DNA from: Eutypella sp. D-1
Taxonomy: Eukaryota; Ascomycota; Sordariomycetes; Xylariales; Diatrypaceae
Length of the DNA stretch: 64,000 bases
Direction: 5' to 3'
Assembly: GCA_023313575.1 (NCBI GenBank)
Contig: JAJTTP010000002.1
Span: 3,534,001 to 3,598,000, forward strand
Shown here: positions 11,576 through 22,968 of the stretch, one piece after another
Layout: every line of letters starts with the position of its first letter
Position numbering within the stretch: position 1 is the first letter of the stretch
Translations under genes and position numbers: made by a program
Notes under the pieces: model-generated
Database searches by the model: none
What the model was told of the DNA's origin: nothing
What the model saw: only the letters and a program-made list of their open reading frames with translations

Positions 11576-13111
11576 TCAATGGGCATGACCCGCAACATCC
11601 CAGTGAACTTCAAGGACTGACAGGTTCGAGTCCATATTCTCAAGTACCCGATGAAGGACGAATCGCTTATCTGCGGCTGCGAGAAGCGCTTTCCATTCGT
11701 CCAGATGTCTGTCGTAGCTGTTGAAGTAGAATTTCAACGCCATGTCAACCGACCTAGTGAGGTTTTGTCAATAAGCACACGAGTTCGCCTGTTATATGAC
11801 ATAGTTGCATACCTCAGAAGTCGCTCTCTCCATAATGGACTAGCACTGTCCGGCCCTGGCAGGATGGCGTCGTGAATGAGGATCTTTGCTCCGGGACGGA
11901 GGGCGGGAATCTGAGCTTGCAAGATTTTGACAGCGTACTGATCGCCCCAAGAACGGAGGACCATACGGAAAAAATAAACGTCTGCTTTCACCGTCTGGGT
12001 TGCAAAGAGTTCATGTGGCATGAACTGGACGCGCTCTTTCAATGAGTCGGGGACGGCCGAGTCGGCGCCTTGGATAATCGCGGGCGAATCCTGGACAAGC
12101 AGCTTGATGTTCTCAAACTTACTTGTCAGGTCTATTGCGACTGATCCTCGTTGCCCACCCACATTCACGATGCGTACATCTCCAAGGGAAGCCCAATCGT
12201 AGGACTTGGCAACAAAAGCGTCTCCGCAACCCGGAACATGATCTAGGGATTTCATCCCGCCGGCAAAACGCATCGCTGCCTCGGGGTCTGAGCCAAGGAC
12301 TTCATATACCGACTTTCCCCCGTTCGCAAGGGCGTAGGCCTGGGTATATTAATATTAGTCCAGGGAGTAGCTCGAATTTGGGGTATTCTGTGAAGGCGTG
12401 GATCAGACATGGAGCATGGTCTAGACTCACAGTCTCAGTGGCTTCTTCGGAGTGCGGCCATTTCTCTATCGCTTCTCCAACCTGGTGTAGGGTGTCTGTG
12501 TTAGCATGACGCTCTCTATGCTTTACATAATAGGGACCCTACTCTAGGAATAGCTGGCCAGGTGTCGTGGCTTTCAAATGTGGCCCAGGCACTTATGTAT
12601 GGAATGGCTAAGAACTTGGAGGTCTTGGTATGTGCCACCATATCTGGTTCGGGTTCGGTCAGGATGCGCATGGATATCGCATATCGAAGCAGGCGTCTGA
12701 TTAGTCTCTTATCGAGATTCGTTTTCTCAGCAATCTCTTCAAACGAGACCTGGCCGCCAGATGGGATCATGTCCAGAATCTTGAAACGGACAATTGAGTC
12801 AATGCTGACGACATTCGCGACCTAAAGGACATTAGTCTCTGGGCCCCCAACTGAGCCTAAGAGATCGTTACCCCGGCAAACTTGTAAATCAGCATCAGAG
12901 GTTCCAAGAGAACCTCGTGGAGCTCAGCGGTTGCGTCCAACAGATCATCCCGAAGGTGACGCACATCAGAAGGGAGGTTTGGAGGGCTATTCTCGGCAAA
13001 CGATGGAGATTCCACACCCCGGGCTGACAAAGATGCTTGCAGCTCTGCGACCGAGGTGCTTATCTTTGCAGCTAGTTCGACGATTCGGGGAGTGGCGTCG
13101 GTTGGTGCCAT
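11576..13111 (-). CDS. O-methyltransferase-fold protein, probable catalytic-residue loss
   Basis: Five exons: 13111-12872, 12821-12543, 12481-12431, 12339-11813 and 11753-11576, giving 424 aa. All four introns are GT-AG and phase-consistent (three at phase 0, one at phase 2). Residues 70-170 match the winged-helix dimerisation region of plant/fungal class II O-methyltransferases (FAGVANVVSIDSIVRFKILD). The SAM motif I region reads VNVGGQRGS (about 249-256) instead of the usual VDVGGGxGH. The block that normally reads LHxWxD, whose His is the general base, reads VLRSWGD (317-323): Arg319 replaces His. The following ILQAQIPALRPGAKILIHD block and the C-terminal LSVLEV block are intact. It is either a diverged methyltransferase or a non-catalytic relative, as known for the aflatoxin co-activator AflS. 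No polyketide or NRPS gene lies within the window. Confidence 0.85.
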
Positions 13112-14670
13112 TATGACCGAGAAGAAGCAAGACAAGATGGCGAAGTGTTAAACCTCAAGTGTGGGCGCGATAGGTGAGATGCAGTATCTGACTTCAAAGA
13201 TGTCAGATGTGGAGGTGGAGCTTGAAAGAGTGAGTTCTGATCACTGACCTCTGCCTCTTTCAGGATTGGGTTAAGTACGAAGGTCCATCCGTGTGTTACA
13301 CAGTACAGTATTTATAGATTGGGGCGCTATTAACGTTTAATATCCCTCCTTACTTTAGTGTACCCGACCTGATCTGCACGTCACCAACCCCCACAAGCGT
13401 TTGGGTCTCATTACAGCAAGGGGTCACACTCACATTCCCACCACCTGCATCTCACTGGTCAGACCACAAACAAACAGCTGCAATATTGATCTTGCTATGT
13501 TGGTCTGCGATTGGTAGGTGAGGAGAGGAAAGTGAGGGGGCTGACGTCCCCACCTCCGGCGAGCTGAGTAGGGTAGCATATCGTGCCCCGATTAGGTATG
13601 AGGGCTAATAATGGGGAGTACTATGTAAACCACGTAAAGGGCCTATGTCATGGAGACCAATAGATCAGATATTTCCGATACTGAATATATATACATATGT
13701 TTCTCTTAAGATATGGGAATCGTCTATCCTTTGAGGGTATCCTGGCGATCTCCGGACTTAACGTTACCTGTTTTAATATCTCCGATCCCCCCTATTACTA
13801 TAGAATAGCTCCACCTGAGTGAGGCTTAATTGACCCTGATGACATGTCACTTGTCACTTGCTTTCGGTATATTAAGAAATTGTGGTATTAGCCGCTGCGG
13901 ATGCTATAATAGTGCATCTGGCGTATTGACAAATGCCTCGATATTACATTGCTTTCTTATTCATTGTGACGGTGGGAGACGGACAATGCCCAGTCGTTTC
14001 GTATTGGTGCCCGCTCCGTTGCCCGCTCTAGCGCCCACGTATGACATAGGTGCAGTGCAACCTACACTTATAACATCCTTATATCAAGCCCGAAGCCCGA
14101 AGCCACCGATCAATCGAGATCTCCTTCCTTTTTCAGGGCTATTCGGGCTTGCAATTATACACATATGGCCCCACCTAACCCGGGCTGGCTTCAACTTGAA
14201 GCCTTGCTGCCGGACCGGAGTGGCTTCATACCCGCCTCCCGTACCGCTTTTGGCGGCCTGTCAGATGCAAGACCTGTCCTATCACCAATTAGGTGTGGTG
14301 GGTCCCCCGTGGGGGCTTATAACATCCACGGTAGTTGAGCCTGATCACTCGAGTAGATGGTAATATTCTCATCCTTCCAGCCATAGCTCTAGGGTAGTCT
14401 CGGTCTTCTACTTTACTATGTAGTGGGATAGGATCTCTCCTTCATCTAGGTTGGAGGTATATATAGCATTACGGTTTCTAGATACTCGGCTCAACTGCAG
14501 CCTCCCCATCTACTTTTCATTATTTACCCTCTATATCGTTGCAGAAAGGCATTGCTCGGATACACCTCTTGCTTCAGGTGTACGGCCGCCTTCCCAGTCA
14601 TCATTGGTTATCATTGCTTTATATCTCGATCGTGGCGCCAGATCACGTCTCAAGTACGAACTCCAGCACG
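13112..14670. other. divergent promoter region
   Basis: A spacer of 1.56 kb between the diverging methyltransferase-like and orphan genes, so it carries both promoters. ORFs of up to 177 codons on + (13830-14363) are low-complexity and lack domain signatures. No element ends were recognised. Confidence 0.5.
13309..13316 (-). promoter_or_regulatory. TATA-like element upstream of the methyltransferase-like gene
   Basis: Reads TATAAATA on the minus strand, about 200 nt upstream of the ATG at 13111. The position is somewhat far, so this is only a candidate core promoter with a 5' UTR of ordinary fungal length. Confidence 0.35.
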
Positions 14671-16288
14671 ATGGCAGCAGCCTCGGCATGGACTATTAAG
14701 TCAACAGAAGACAGTCAGTCAACCTCCCACGGCGCCGGTAACGCAGGTGGACCCAAAGCATGGGGCGAGTTCGGGTTCCTTGCTCCCATGCTGAATATAC
14801 ACTGCGGGAATGATAAGAGTCGGGACGAGCTGCAGGCCCAATATGGCTGGCTCCGCGAGCTCACCATGTTCGACAAGCCACTGAAGCCCGTCCACATGGC
14901 GTTTTCTGGTTCGCGGGAGAACTTCAAGCATGATGGTAACCTCTTCATGTTCGCTCTCCGACGCTTCGTGCAGGCCGACTTGCGATTAGAGCTTTATTAT
15001 GTCTTTGTCGGGGACAATAAACACGGCGACCACAATAAGCACCTACTCAACCTCCTGCATAAGCGCAAGGACCTAATTTTAGGCACCAATGATCCTAGAG
15101 ACCAACCAGATTCAAAGACTAAGCACGAGAAAAAGGTCGAACATGAGAAAAAGGCTGAGCACGAGAAGACCGACGCTCCAGATGCAGAGCAAGACCACGG
15201 CGATTGGGCTTCTAACATGGTCAAGAATAGACAAAATCCTGGTAAGAATAGTAGCAAAAGATATCAGTATGTAGAAAGTTCTTAGGCTTTCGCTTTATCG
15301 GGTTCATAATAGGCTGATCGATTGATACAGCGACCACTCGTACTTCGAATTGAAAAAAGATGAGATCTTTGAAGAATTCGAGAAGGAATATCCTGGTTCG
15401 ACTGCAGAATTCGAGGACTGGCTCAAAGGCTTCAACGGGCGGTACTGGCAAGTACGAGGTCACGACATTGATAGCATACCCTTTTCTCGCAAGGACATGT
15501 TATGCTCGTGGGTTTCGCCGCAATGGCTACAGATAGGGCGCAACCTATCAGAGCTAGCGCAGCTACTCGGTATCGAGACTCCTGAGTCGCTCGACGTCGA
15601 CAAGCCCATCGTCAATGACACCGGCGCTGGTAGCAATACCGGTAAGCGACAGATGATCAGTTGGTACGACTTCGACAAGGGCATACCGAATATTATCGGC
15701 GCCTTTAGTAATGCCGTCAAACAGCAACCAACCAACTTATTGCAACTACAAGGCTTCATCCAGAAACAAAACATAACCATTCAGAGGCAGGAGCAAGTCA
15801 TTACTGCCCTGCGCTTCCGCAACCTCATGGAACACCTGCCAGACCCCAAAGATAATCCGAAGGAGACAGGGACTGCGAGGTGGAAGAGATTCTGGACAGA
15901 GAGCCTCAAGATTACGCTGGAGAATCGTACGGGACCTCTGTTCAAGCTTATGGAGGAATCATTAAGTTACGTCGACAAGCAGAAGAACAAACAGAAACTT
16001 GAATGGCTCTGTAATAACGCCCCAGAGACCAAGCGCGCCCACGCTTTATACGGCATGCTGAGCTCGGTTATCCATAATTACAAGGACGGCGAGTTCGAAA
16101 TCAATGAGCTGACATACCACCCGGACGATATCGCCATTCTCAAGTGTTTTATCCCGGACCCAAAGTACATCGAAAAGGGGGAGGTAAACTGGACTGAGAT
16201 GCGTGAGGAATATTTGTCAGGGATTAAGGGTACCAGAGAGAAAGGCGCCGCGAATGCGACGGAGGTTCGCCATAATAATATAGTATAG
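14671..16288 (+). CDS. orphan protein, two exons, function unknown
   Basis: Exons 14671-15266 and 15331-16288 give 517 aa. The donor is CA|GTATGT and the acceptor ATACAG, joining in phase 2. A closer GTAAGA at 15242 gives the wrong phase. The ATG at 14671 begins MAAASAWTIKS; upstream in-frame codons are less protein-like. There is no signal peptide or membrane segment. A compact N-terminal block (about residues 30-140, with PVHMAFSGSREN and LRLELYYVFVGD) is followed by a charged linker with three HEKK-type repeats at about 148-168, then a mostly helical, charged C-terminal half (ALRFRNLMEHLPDP, KRAHALYGMLSSVIHNY). I do not recognise the family. Codon use is less GC-biased than in the neighbouring ADA3 and urease genes, which may indicate lineage-specific origin. 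Confidence 0.7.
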
Positions 16289-16328
16289 GGCTCAGATACC
16301 GTCGATATGACGCCCTGGCCCGTACGAG

Positions 16329-16391
16329 TATAGGGGGGCAAAGCCCCCTATATACGTATACGGGGTTCTGGATAGCCACCCCGGGGGGTGG
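16329..16391. repeat. pair of GC-rich hairpins downstream of orphan gene
   Basis: At 16329-16352 two arms (TATAGGGGGGC and GCCCCCTATA) flank an AAA loop, with one bulged G. At 16376-16391 the arms CCACCCC and GGGGTGG are perfectly complementary with a GG centre. Both lie 40-105 nt after the orphan stop codon. They could be 3'-UTR structures or the remnant end of an insertion. Confidence 0.6.
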
Positions 16392-16840
16392 ATGGACTAT
16401 ATCTGGTACGTAGTTTTGGGTGCGGAAGTGTGCGAGAGCCACAGTTATGAGCCATATTAGTCAAGACTGTAGATGCCATTTCTGTTGGCAATCCGTTTAT
16501 AATTGTTCATTGATGTTCTGGGCCGGCTACTCAGGGTGGCTTATTAGGGACGGGACTGATGATTGTGCTTTGATAGGATTTGGATGGTAGCAAACGGATC
16601 TAAGACTAAATTAAATACACGCTTTAAGCCACAGTGTGGCTGTATGGCTTCAGCCACACTACACTAAGCGAATTGCTTTGGTCTTGTCTGAGCATGTGCG
16701 CTAGTCCCAGTTTAGCTACAAAACGGTTAAATTGATATTCTACTATACCCAGGTACTTCAGGTACTTAAGTACCTATGTACCTACTTAAGGTATGTATTC
16801 CACACTTGCATGTAAGCCCGGGGTACTATAGTACACAACT

Positions 16841-16950
16841 GCAACCTTGAATCTACAACCTTTAATTTACAACCTTCAAACCTTCAACTTTCAACCTTCA
16901 ACCTTCAACCTGCCACTTTCAACTTCCATATTGCATCTTGCAATTTACAC
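16841..16950 (+). repeat. imperfect (CAACCTT)n tract in ADA3 5' region
   Basis: About a dozen variants of CAACCTT/CAACTTTC sit directly upstream of the ADA3 ATG. This is a pyrimidine/CAA-rich 5' leader typical of fungal promoters, with no stable structure. Confidence 0.6.
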
Positions 16951-17016
16951 TTCCAGGTTGAGCCACTCCCAAATCACCACCACCTAACTAGCAAAATAAG
17001 AAAAAAACCCACCAAA

Positions 17017-19038
17017 ATGCCTCCCGCTTCTAGTCAGAAGGGGACGGGCAAGAAAGGCGCCGGTGCCATTCGACAACGAAGCCGAAACACTACTCCCATG
17101 TCCGGTCCAACTGCCGCTGCCGCTGCCGCCGCTGCTGCTGCCGCCGCCGCCGCCGTCCCGTCCGGTGCCAGCATTCCCCCGGTTGAGACCATAGAAACCG
17201 AGTATCTGGAACTCAAGCTGGAATCAGTTCGCAGCCTATCTTACGAAGACCTGGTAGACCCTAGTGCTTCTAATGCCGTCATTCCGGACTCGAAAAACCT
17301 CGACGGCCTGATCACGAGATTAACGAAATTACATGAGATTATCGAGAGGCGCGGCCAGTGGTGCGACAAGGGAATGCGTCTGGTTGCCATGCAGAGAAAG
17401 AATCACTACGATGATGTCGCAGTCGACGGTGCAGGTGATGGAAGGTCTGGTGGGAAGGAAGCTGCTAAGAAGGCGAACAAGAAGAAACGGAAGGCTACCG
17501 ATTCTCTTGCTCCTAAAGACACAAACATAGAAAGATCCTCCCCTCTCCGCGAATCAAGCGGCAAGCCTCGAAAGCACTCCCGCGACAACGATTCCGCCAG
17601 TTCTTCGCTGTCTCCCGTCGCACCCGCCACTCCGGGCGCAATGGATGTAGACGAGAAAGGCAAAACCGAAAACAAGGAAGAAGAAGAATCCAGTTCCGAT
17701 GACGAAGGCGCACCACCCCGTCGCGAAGCACCGCAAACCCAGACTTTCGGAGAAGACCCTTCCACCTTCCCCGACCCGACCGTCTACGAGATCCGCGACG
17801 CCAAACCCGGCATGTCGGATGAGGAGCTGAAAGAGATCTATTCCGTCGCCGTCTTCCCCAAGACTGATCTTCACGATCTGATCGCCGGCGACCCCCCGGA
17901 TAAGGATTTTAGTAGTGCCAAACCCACCAACCAGATCAGTTTCACCACCTTCTCTTCCCACATCGAACCCTACTTCCGTCCCTTTGCCGAGGAGGACCTG
18001 GCTTTCCTGAGAGAGCGCGGCGACCGTATGACCCCGTTCATCATGCCCAAGCGCGGCACCAAGCACTATACCGAAGTGTGGGCCGAGGAGGACGGCGCCA
18101 TGGCTATCGATTCCAACCCCCAGGGCAGGGATAAGCTCCAACCCAACCAACCCCGCGGCAATATCGATAATATGGACGATGACGTTGCTGAGACCGACAA
18201 GCTCTCCGTCGGACCTGTCCTCTCGCGGCTCCTCCAAGCCATGCGACCCGAGGGTAGGGCTCAGACCAGCGACGACAAGCCCATGACGAACGGGGTCAAC
18301 GGCGATGCCGAAGTAAAGGAGGAGCCCAACGGCGACGCGGCAACAGCAGGGGGAACATCAGCACCCGGCGCGGCGGGGGGCGCGCCCGGCGACGAGTCCA
18401 AGAGCCTCGCGCCGGCGGCGTTCATGCCGGAGTCGTCGAGCGAGGCGTGGAAGAAGGCGACGCATCCGAAGCTGGACTACACGCAGGTGGACGAGCGCAT
18501 CAAGCAGGAGATGCGACACATCGGGTTCCTGCCGCAGGAAGGGTTCGACGGCGACTACGACGGACACTACGACGACGAGGTGGCGGCGCGTCTGCGCCTG
18601 CTGCAGGAGCGCCTGCGCAAACAGATCCTGATCAATGGCGCCCGCAAGGCCCGCCTCACCGAACTCGTCAAGGAGCGCATGGCCCACCAGGAGTACTCGA
18701 CCATCCTCGAGGACCTCGACACCCAGGTCCAGGGCGCCTACCTCAAGCGCACCCGCACCATGGGCAAGAGCAAGAAGTCCAAGCGGCCCGGCGGCGCGGG
18801 CGTGGCGGCTGCGGCGGCCGCTGGTATGGCGCGTCCTGGCATCGGCGACATCACGCGCACCCTTATGGAGCGCCGCAAGCGCTGGATCGATAACATCGGC
18901 ACCGTCTTCGACGAGGAGAGCCTCGGCAAAGTCCCCCGCTCCTCCGACCCCGATAGCTCTATCTTCAAGCCCGAGGTCATGGCCGAGTATGTCGACAAGG
19001 AGCGTCAGTCCTGGGACGAGGAGGTCGAGGAGGAGTAA
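17017..19038 (+). CDS. ngg1: SAGA histone acetyltransferase complex subunit Ada3/Ngg1
   Basis: A single exon of 673 aa; the ATG lies in ACCAAAATG context. The C-terminal Ada3 family domain spans about residues 485-600 ([18 protein letters not shown], then a helical [15 protein letters not shown]...[11 protein letters not shown] segment). Ada3 bridges Ada2/Gcn5 to the rest of SAGA and stimulates nucleosomal acetylation in the nucleus. The N-terminal half has a run of about 14 alanines near residues 33-46, a basic KKANKKKRK stretch that can act as a nuclear localisation signal, and an acidic/serine block ([10 protein letters not shown]). These parts are low-complexity and expected to vary between species. 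The length fits filamentous-fungal orthologues, which are longer than well-folded cores. It stands alone between accessory genes and urease. Confidence 0.9.
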   Translation: MPPASSQKGTGKKGAGAIRQRSRNTTPMSGPTAAAAAAAAAAAAAAVPSGASIPPVETIETEYLELKLESVRSLSYEDLVDPSASNAVIPDSKNLDGLITRLTKLHEIIERRGQWCDKGMRLVAMQRKNHYDDVAVDGAGDGRSGGKEAAKKANKKKRKATDSLAPKDTNIERSSPLRESSGKPRKHSRDNDSASSSLSPVAPATPGAMDVDEKGKTENKEEEESSSDDEGAPPRREAPQTQTFGEDPSTFPDPTVYEIRDAKPGMSDEELKEIYSVAVFPKTDLHDLIAGDPPDKDFSSAKPTNQISFTTFSSHIEPYFRPFAEEDLAFLRERGDRMTPFIMPKRGTKHYTEVWAEEDGAMAIDSNPQGRDKLQPNQPRGNIDNMDDDVAETDKLSVGPVLSRLLQAMRPEGRAQTSDDKPMTNGVNGDAEVKEEPNGDAATAGGTSAPGAAGGAPGDESKSLAPAAFMPESSSEAWKKATHPKLDYTQVDERIKQEMRHIGFLPQEGFDGDYDGHYDDEVAARLRLLQERLRKQILINGARKARLTELVKERMAHQEYSTILEDLDTQVQGAYLKRTRTMGKSKKSKRPGGAGVAAAAAAGMARPGIGDITRTLMERRKRWIDNIGTVFDEESLGKVPRSSDPDSSIFKPEVMAEYVDKERQSWDEEVEEE

Positions 19039-20833
19039 AGGGCGTGCGTATATACTATGGCGCGGGGCTTTTCTTTTCTTTTTCTTTTCTTTTTTTTTAA
19101 CGAGACAAGACCAACTAGGACGGGGGATGGTAAAGGGACTGGGTTTTTGCTTTATTCAACAATAGAGGAGGCCGGGAGGAAATGTCGTTGCTCTGCTCCA
19201 CGTTTTATCATTGATTTTTTCTTTTTTCTTTTTCTCCCGCTCCTGCCTACAGGCACGAAATAACCCACTTACCTAGGCATAGGAGAACCAAGGGGGGTAA
19301 GGGGGGTATATCTCTGCGTTTCCTTGGTCGCTGGCTTTCTCTTTTTTATTTATTTATATATGTCTGTCTGGGTGCCAACCACGTTATATGATGGCACCTC
19401 TAGGTAGCGCTGGCGTTCTGGTAAAGGGGGGGAAGGGGTGGTGGTGGTGGTGGTTAAACTTTTATCGTCAAGTTTCGAGCTGGTTCGGTATTCGAGGGCT
19501 AGGTACTCCCCGAGCTCGCTGGTTATACACACCTATCTATAGGACACATGCATGCAATCAAGGGCGGACATTCGCCGTGGCTTTTGAAATGCGGTTGTTG
19601 AGATGACTACATGATTATATATGTGTGTGTAATGTGCGCACGGCTGTTGGTTGTAATCTTCAGCGCCAGTCAAGCTTGTGTAAAACTCATCCTCGGTTTG
19701 CTTTCTTGAAGATGCATTTCGATCTCATATCTCGTGTTGCGTAGTTTCATAATCTTAGGTACTCGGTGAAAATTAACTATGAAATATTTCCTACCGGCCT
19801 AGAATTGGAAACGCGACATCACCCATCACCGGGAAGCGAGTTTAGGTAGGTGTATGCCGTAGCATCTTTTGACATGTGAAAGATACCCGTCACCCACATC
19901 CTAGATATTTATATACGTGTCTAGGTAAGTAGGTAGGTAGGTAACTAGGTGTGATTACATCTGTATACCACATAGAATAGCATTTACTAGCCTAGGATCT
20001 TCTGCAGGCAGGTCTGTTTATGCGAGAGGCTGGAACGGTAGATGCCCGGTGGAAGGAAAAAGTAATCAATCTTTTTAAAGTTGTCTACGGACCGGTTCCA
20101 GTATCTTTAGCAACGGCAACTTCCAAAAGTTCCAGAAGTGGCATGCGGCTTAGTCAAAGCCATTACCTATTAACCAATCAACTGACACAATCCCCAACCC
20201 CAGGCGCCCTATCATCTGCTGCATGCTTATCTGACAGGGCTATTGGAGGGGCGGGGTAGGAGGAGATGGCTCCAAGGTTAGCTCGCCTACTTTATAGGAT
20301 ATATAGTGGATTAATTATCAGTCGGCTTGGAGAGGTTGAACTTGAACCCCTCCCCCTTGTCCCCTAACAACCCTCGGGTAAGTGCTACCTACCTAAGTAC
20401 TATAGATTCGTGTGGATACGTCTAATACCTAAGTAGTGAACGGTTGCAGTCGATTCAGAGAGATAAGCTCAGTGAAATACGCTTATACCCTCCCAACCCT
20501 GCATAATATGTCCGGGGTAGGTAGTCATGCATCTTCAACATGCCTACTACCTACCTACATACTTAGTTAGGTAGATAAAAACGTAGAGATAACTTTCCCC
20601 TTGAACTTCAACTTCAGGTTGTTGTTGTAAGGTTACGAATTGTGACCCGGGACATCCGCGTATCCGTTTTCTTATCTAACTTTACATGCGAGAAGTCGAA
20701 GAAGTGCTTTTTATTTATATAGCCTCCTCCTGGCCTGCCCACACGTTCATCGGACTAAAGAGGGTAGGATAAGGTACAAGGTCGTATTCTGAAAGCAATC
20801 TCGGTTCTATAACGTCCGTCACAATACTTCAAG
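19039..20833. other. spacer between ADA3 and urease
   Basis: About 1.8 kb. It begins with T-rich 3'-UTR sequence after ADA3, then has TAGG-repeat tracts (about 19921-19945) and several TACCTAAGTA-like half-sites. The urease promoter is in the last few hundred bases. No gene was seen. Confidence 0.5.
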
Positions 20834-22932
20834 ATGCATCTGGTTCCTAAAGAGGTATGTAACATAAGGCGAATAGATAGCTAGCGACCCAAGACGTGAT
20901 TCATTGGGTAGTAAAGTAGATACACAGATGGCTGGTCGTACATGATGAGAATCACCGCTAACAACTTCACCACCCCCCCAACGCAACACAACTATAGCTC
21001 GATAAGCTCGTCATATCCCAGCTGGGGTTTCTGGCGCAAAGAAGGCTTGCCAGGGGCGTGAAACTCAACCATACCGAAGCCACGGTAAGTCAGATAACTA
21101 CAGTGTTGTCTTCTTTTTTTTCTTTCCCTTTTTTCTTTTTTTAGATAAGCAGATACATCGTACTAACCATCGAACCCCCCCTTTCCCGGAGCGCAGGCCC
21201 TCATCGCCAACAACCTCCAGGAGCTGATCCGCGATGGCCAACACACCGTGGCTGACTTGATGACGCTGGGCGCCACCATGCTGGGCCGCCGCCACGTACT
21301 CTCCTGCGTCCCCGCGACGCTGCACCAGGTCCAGGTCGAGGGCACCTTCCCCACTGGCACCTACCTCGTGACGGTCACGAACCCCATTGCCACTGACGAC
21401 GGCGACCTCGCGCGCGCCCTGTACGGGAGCTTCCTTCCCGTGCCCAGCGCCGACCTGTTTCCGCTTCCGGACCCGTCGGCCTACGACTCTGAGAAGCAGC
21501 CGGGCGCCGTCGTCGTCGTCGCGCGGGAAGAATCCGCCGACGACAGAAAGATCACGCTCAACGCCGGTCGGCGCCGTATCCGGCTCAAGGTCACGAGCGC
21601 CGGCGACCGGCCCATTCAGGTCGGCAGCCACTACCACTTCGTGGAGGTCAACCCGCAGCTCTCGTTTGACCGGGGCCGGGCATACGGGTTCCGGCTCGAC
21701 GTGCCCGCCGGCACGTCCGTGCGCTTCGAGCCCGGCGACGCCAAGACCGTAACCCTCGTCGAGATTGCCGGGCGCCGCGTCATCCGGGGCGGCAACAATC
21801 TGGCCTCGGGCCCCGTCGACGCTGCGCGCGCCGCCGATATCGTGGCCCGCCTCCAGGAGGCCGGGTTCGCGCACGCCCCTGAAGAACCCGTCGGCGACCT
21901 GGACACGGGACTGCTCCACCCTTACACCATGGATCGCGCCGCGTATCAGGCTATGTTCGGCCCGACGACCGGCGACCGGGTCCGCCTCGGGTCCACGGAT
22001 CTTTGGGTCCGGGTCGAGAAGGACATGACGGTGTACGGCGACGAGTGTAAGTTCGGCGGCGGCAAGACGCTGCGCGAGGGCATGGGCCAGATGACGGGGT
22101 GTCCGGACGCCGAGAGCCTTGACGCCGTCATCGTCAACGCACTCATTGTCGACTATACCGGCATCTACAAGGCGGACATCGGGATCAAGAACGGCATGAT
22201 CTCTGCCATTGGTAAGGCGGGCAACCCTGACGTCATGGACGGCGTCACCCCCGGCATGATCGTGGGTAGCTGCACGGACGTCATCGCCGCCGAGGGCAAG
22301 ATCGTCACTGCCGGCGGCATCGATACCCATATCCATTACATTTGCCCGCAGCAGGCCTACGAGGCCATCAGCTCGGGCGTCACCACAATGCTCGGTGGCG
22401 GCACGGGCCCGAGGTGAGTCACGGCGGGTGCATGCATATATATATATATGTATTATGGGATCGCACAAGCTGACTTTCAGATGCACAGCGCCGGAACCAC
22501 GGCGACCACGTGCACGCCCGGTGCACACCTGATGCGGCAGATGCTGCAGGCGTGCGACGAGCTACCGGTGAACATCGGGATCACGGGCAAGGGCAACGAC
22601 AGTGCGCCGGAGGCGTTGCGAGAGCAGATTGTGGCGGGGGCGTGCGGGCTGAAGCTGCACGAGGACTGGGGGTCGACTCCGGCAGCGATCGACGCGTGCC
22701 TCGGCGTCTGTGACGAGCTCGACGTGCAGTGTCTGATCCACACCGACACCCTGAACGAGTCCGGGTACGTGGAGTCGACGGTGGCGGCGTTCGCGGGCCG
22801 CACGATCCACACGTACCACACGGAGGGCGCGGGCGGCGGACACGCGCCCGACATCATCAGCGTGGTAGGCCTGCCCAACGTCCTGCCATCCTCGACGAAC
22901 CCCACCCGCCCTTACACCCGCAACACCCTCGA

Positions 22933-22968
<36 letters not shown>

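Noticed and set aside
13830..14363. Plus-strand ORF of 177 codons in the divergent promoter
   Set aside because: Lacks domain character and lies between two promoters; no splice-consistent link to the orphan gene.
21098..22528. Long minus-strand ORF (476 codons) across urease
   Set aside because: It is the antisense shadow of GC-biased urease codons; the plus strand carries every urease active-site residue.
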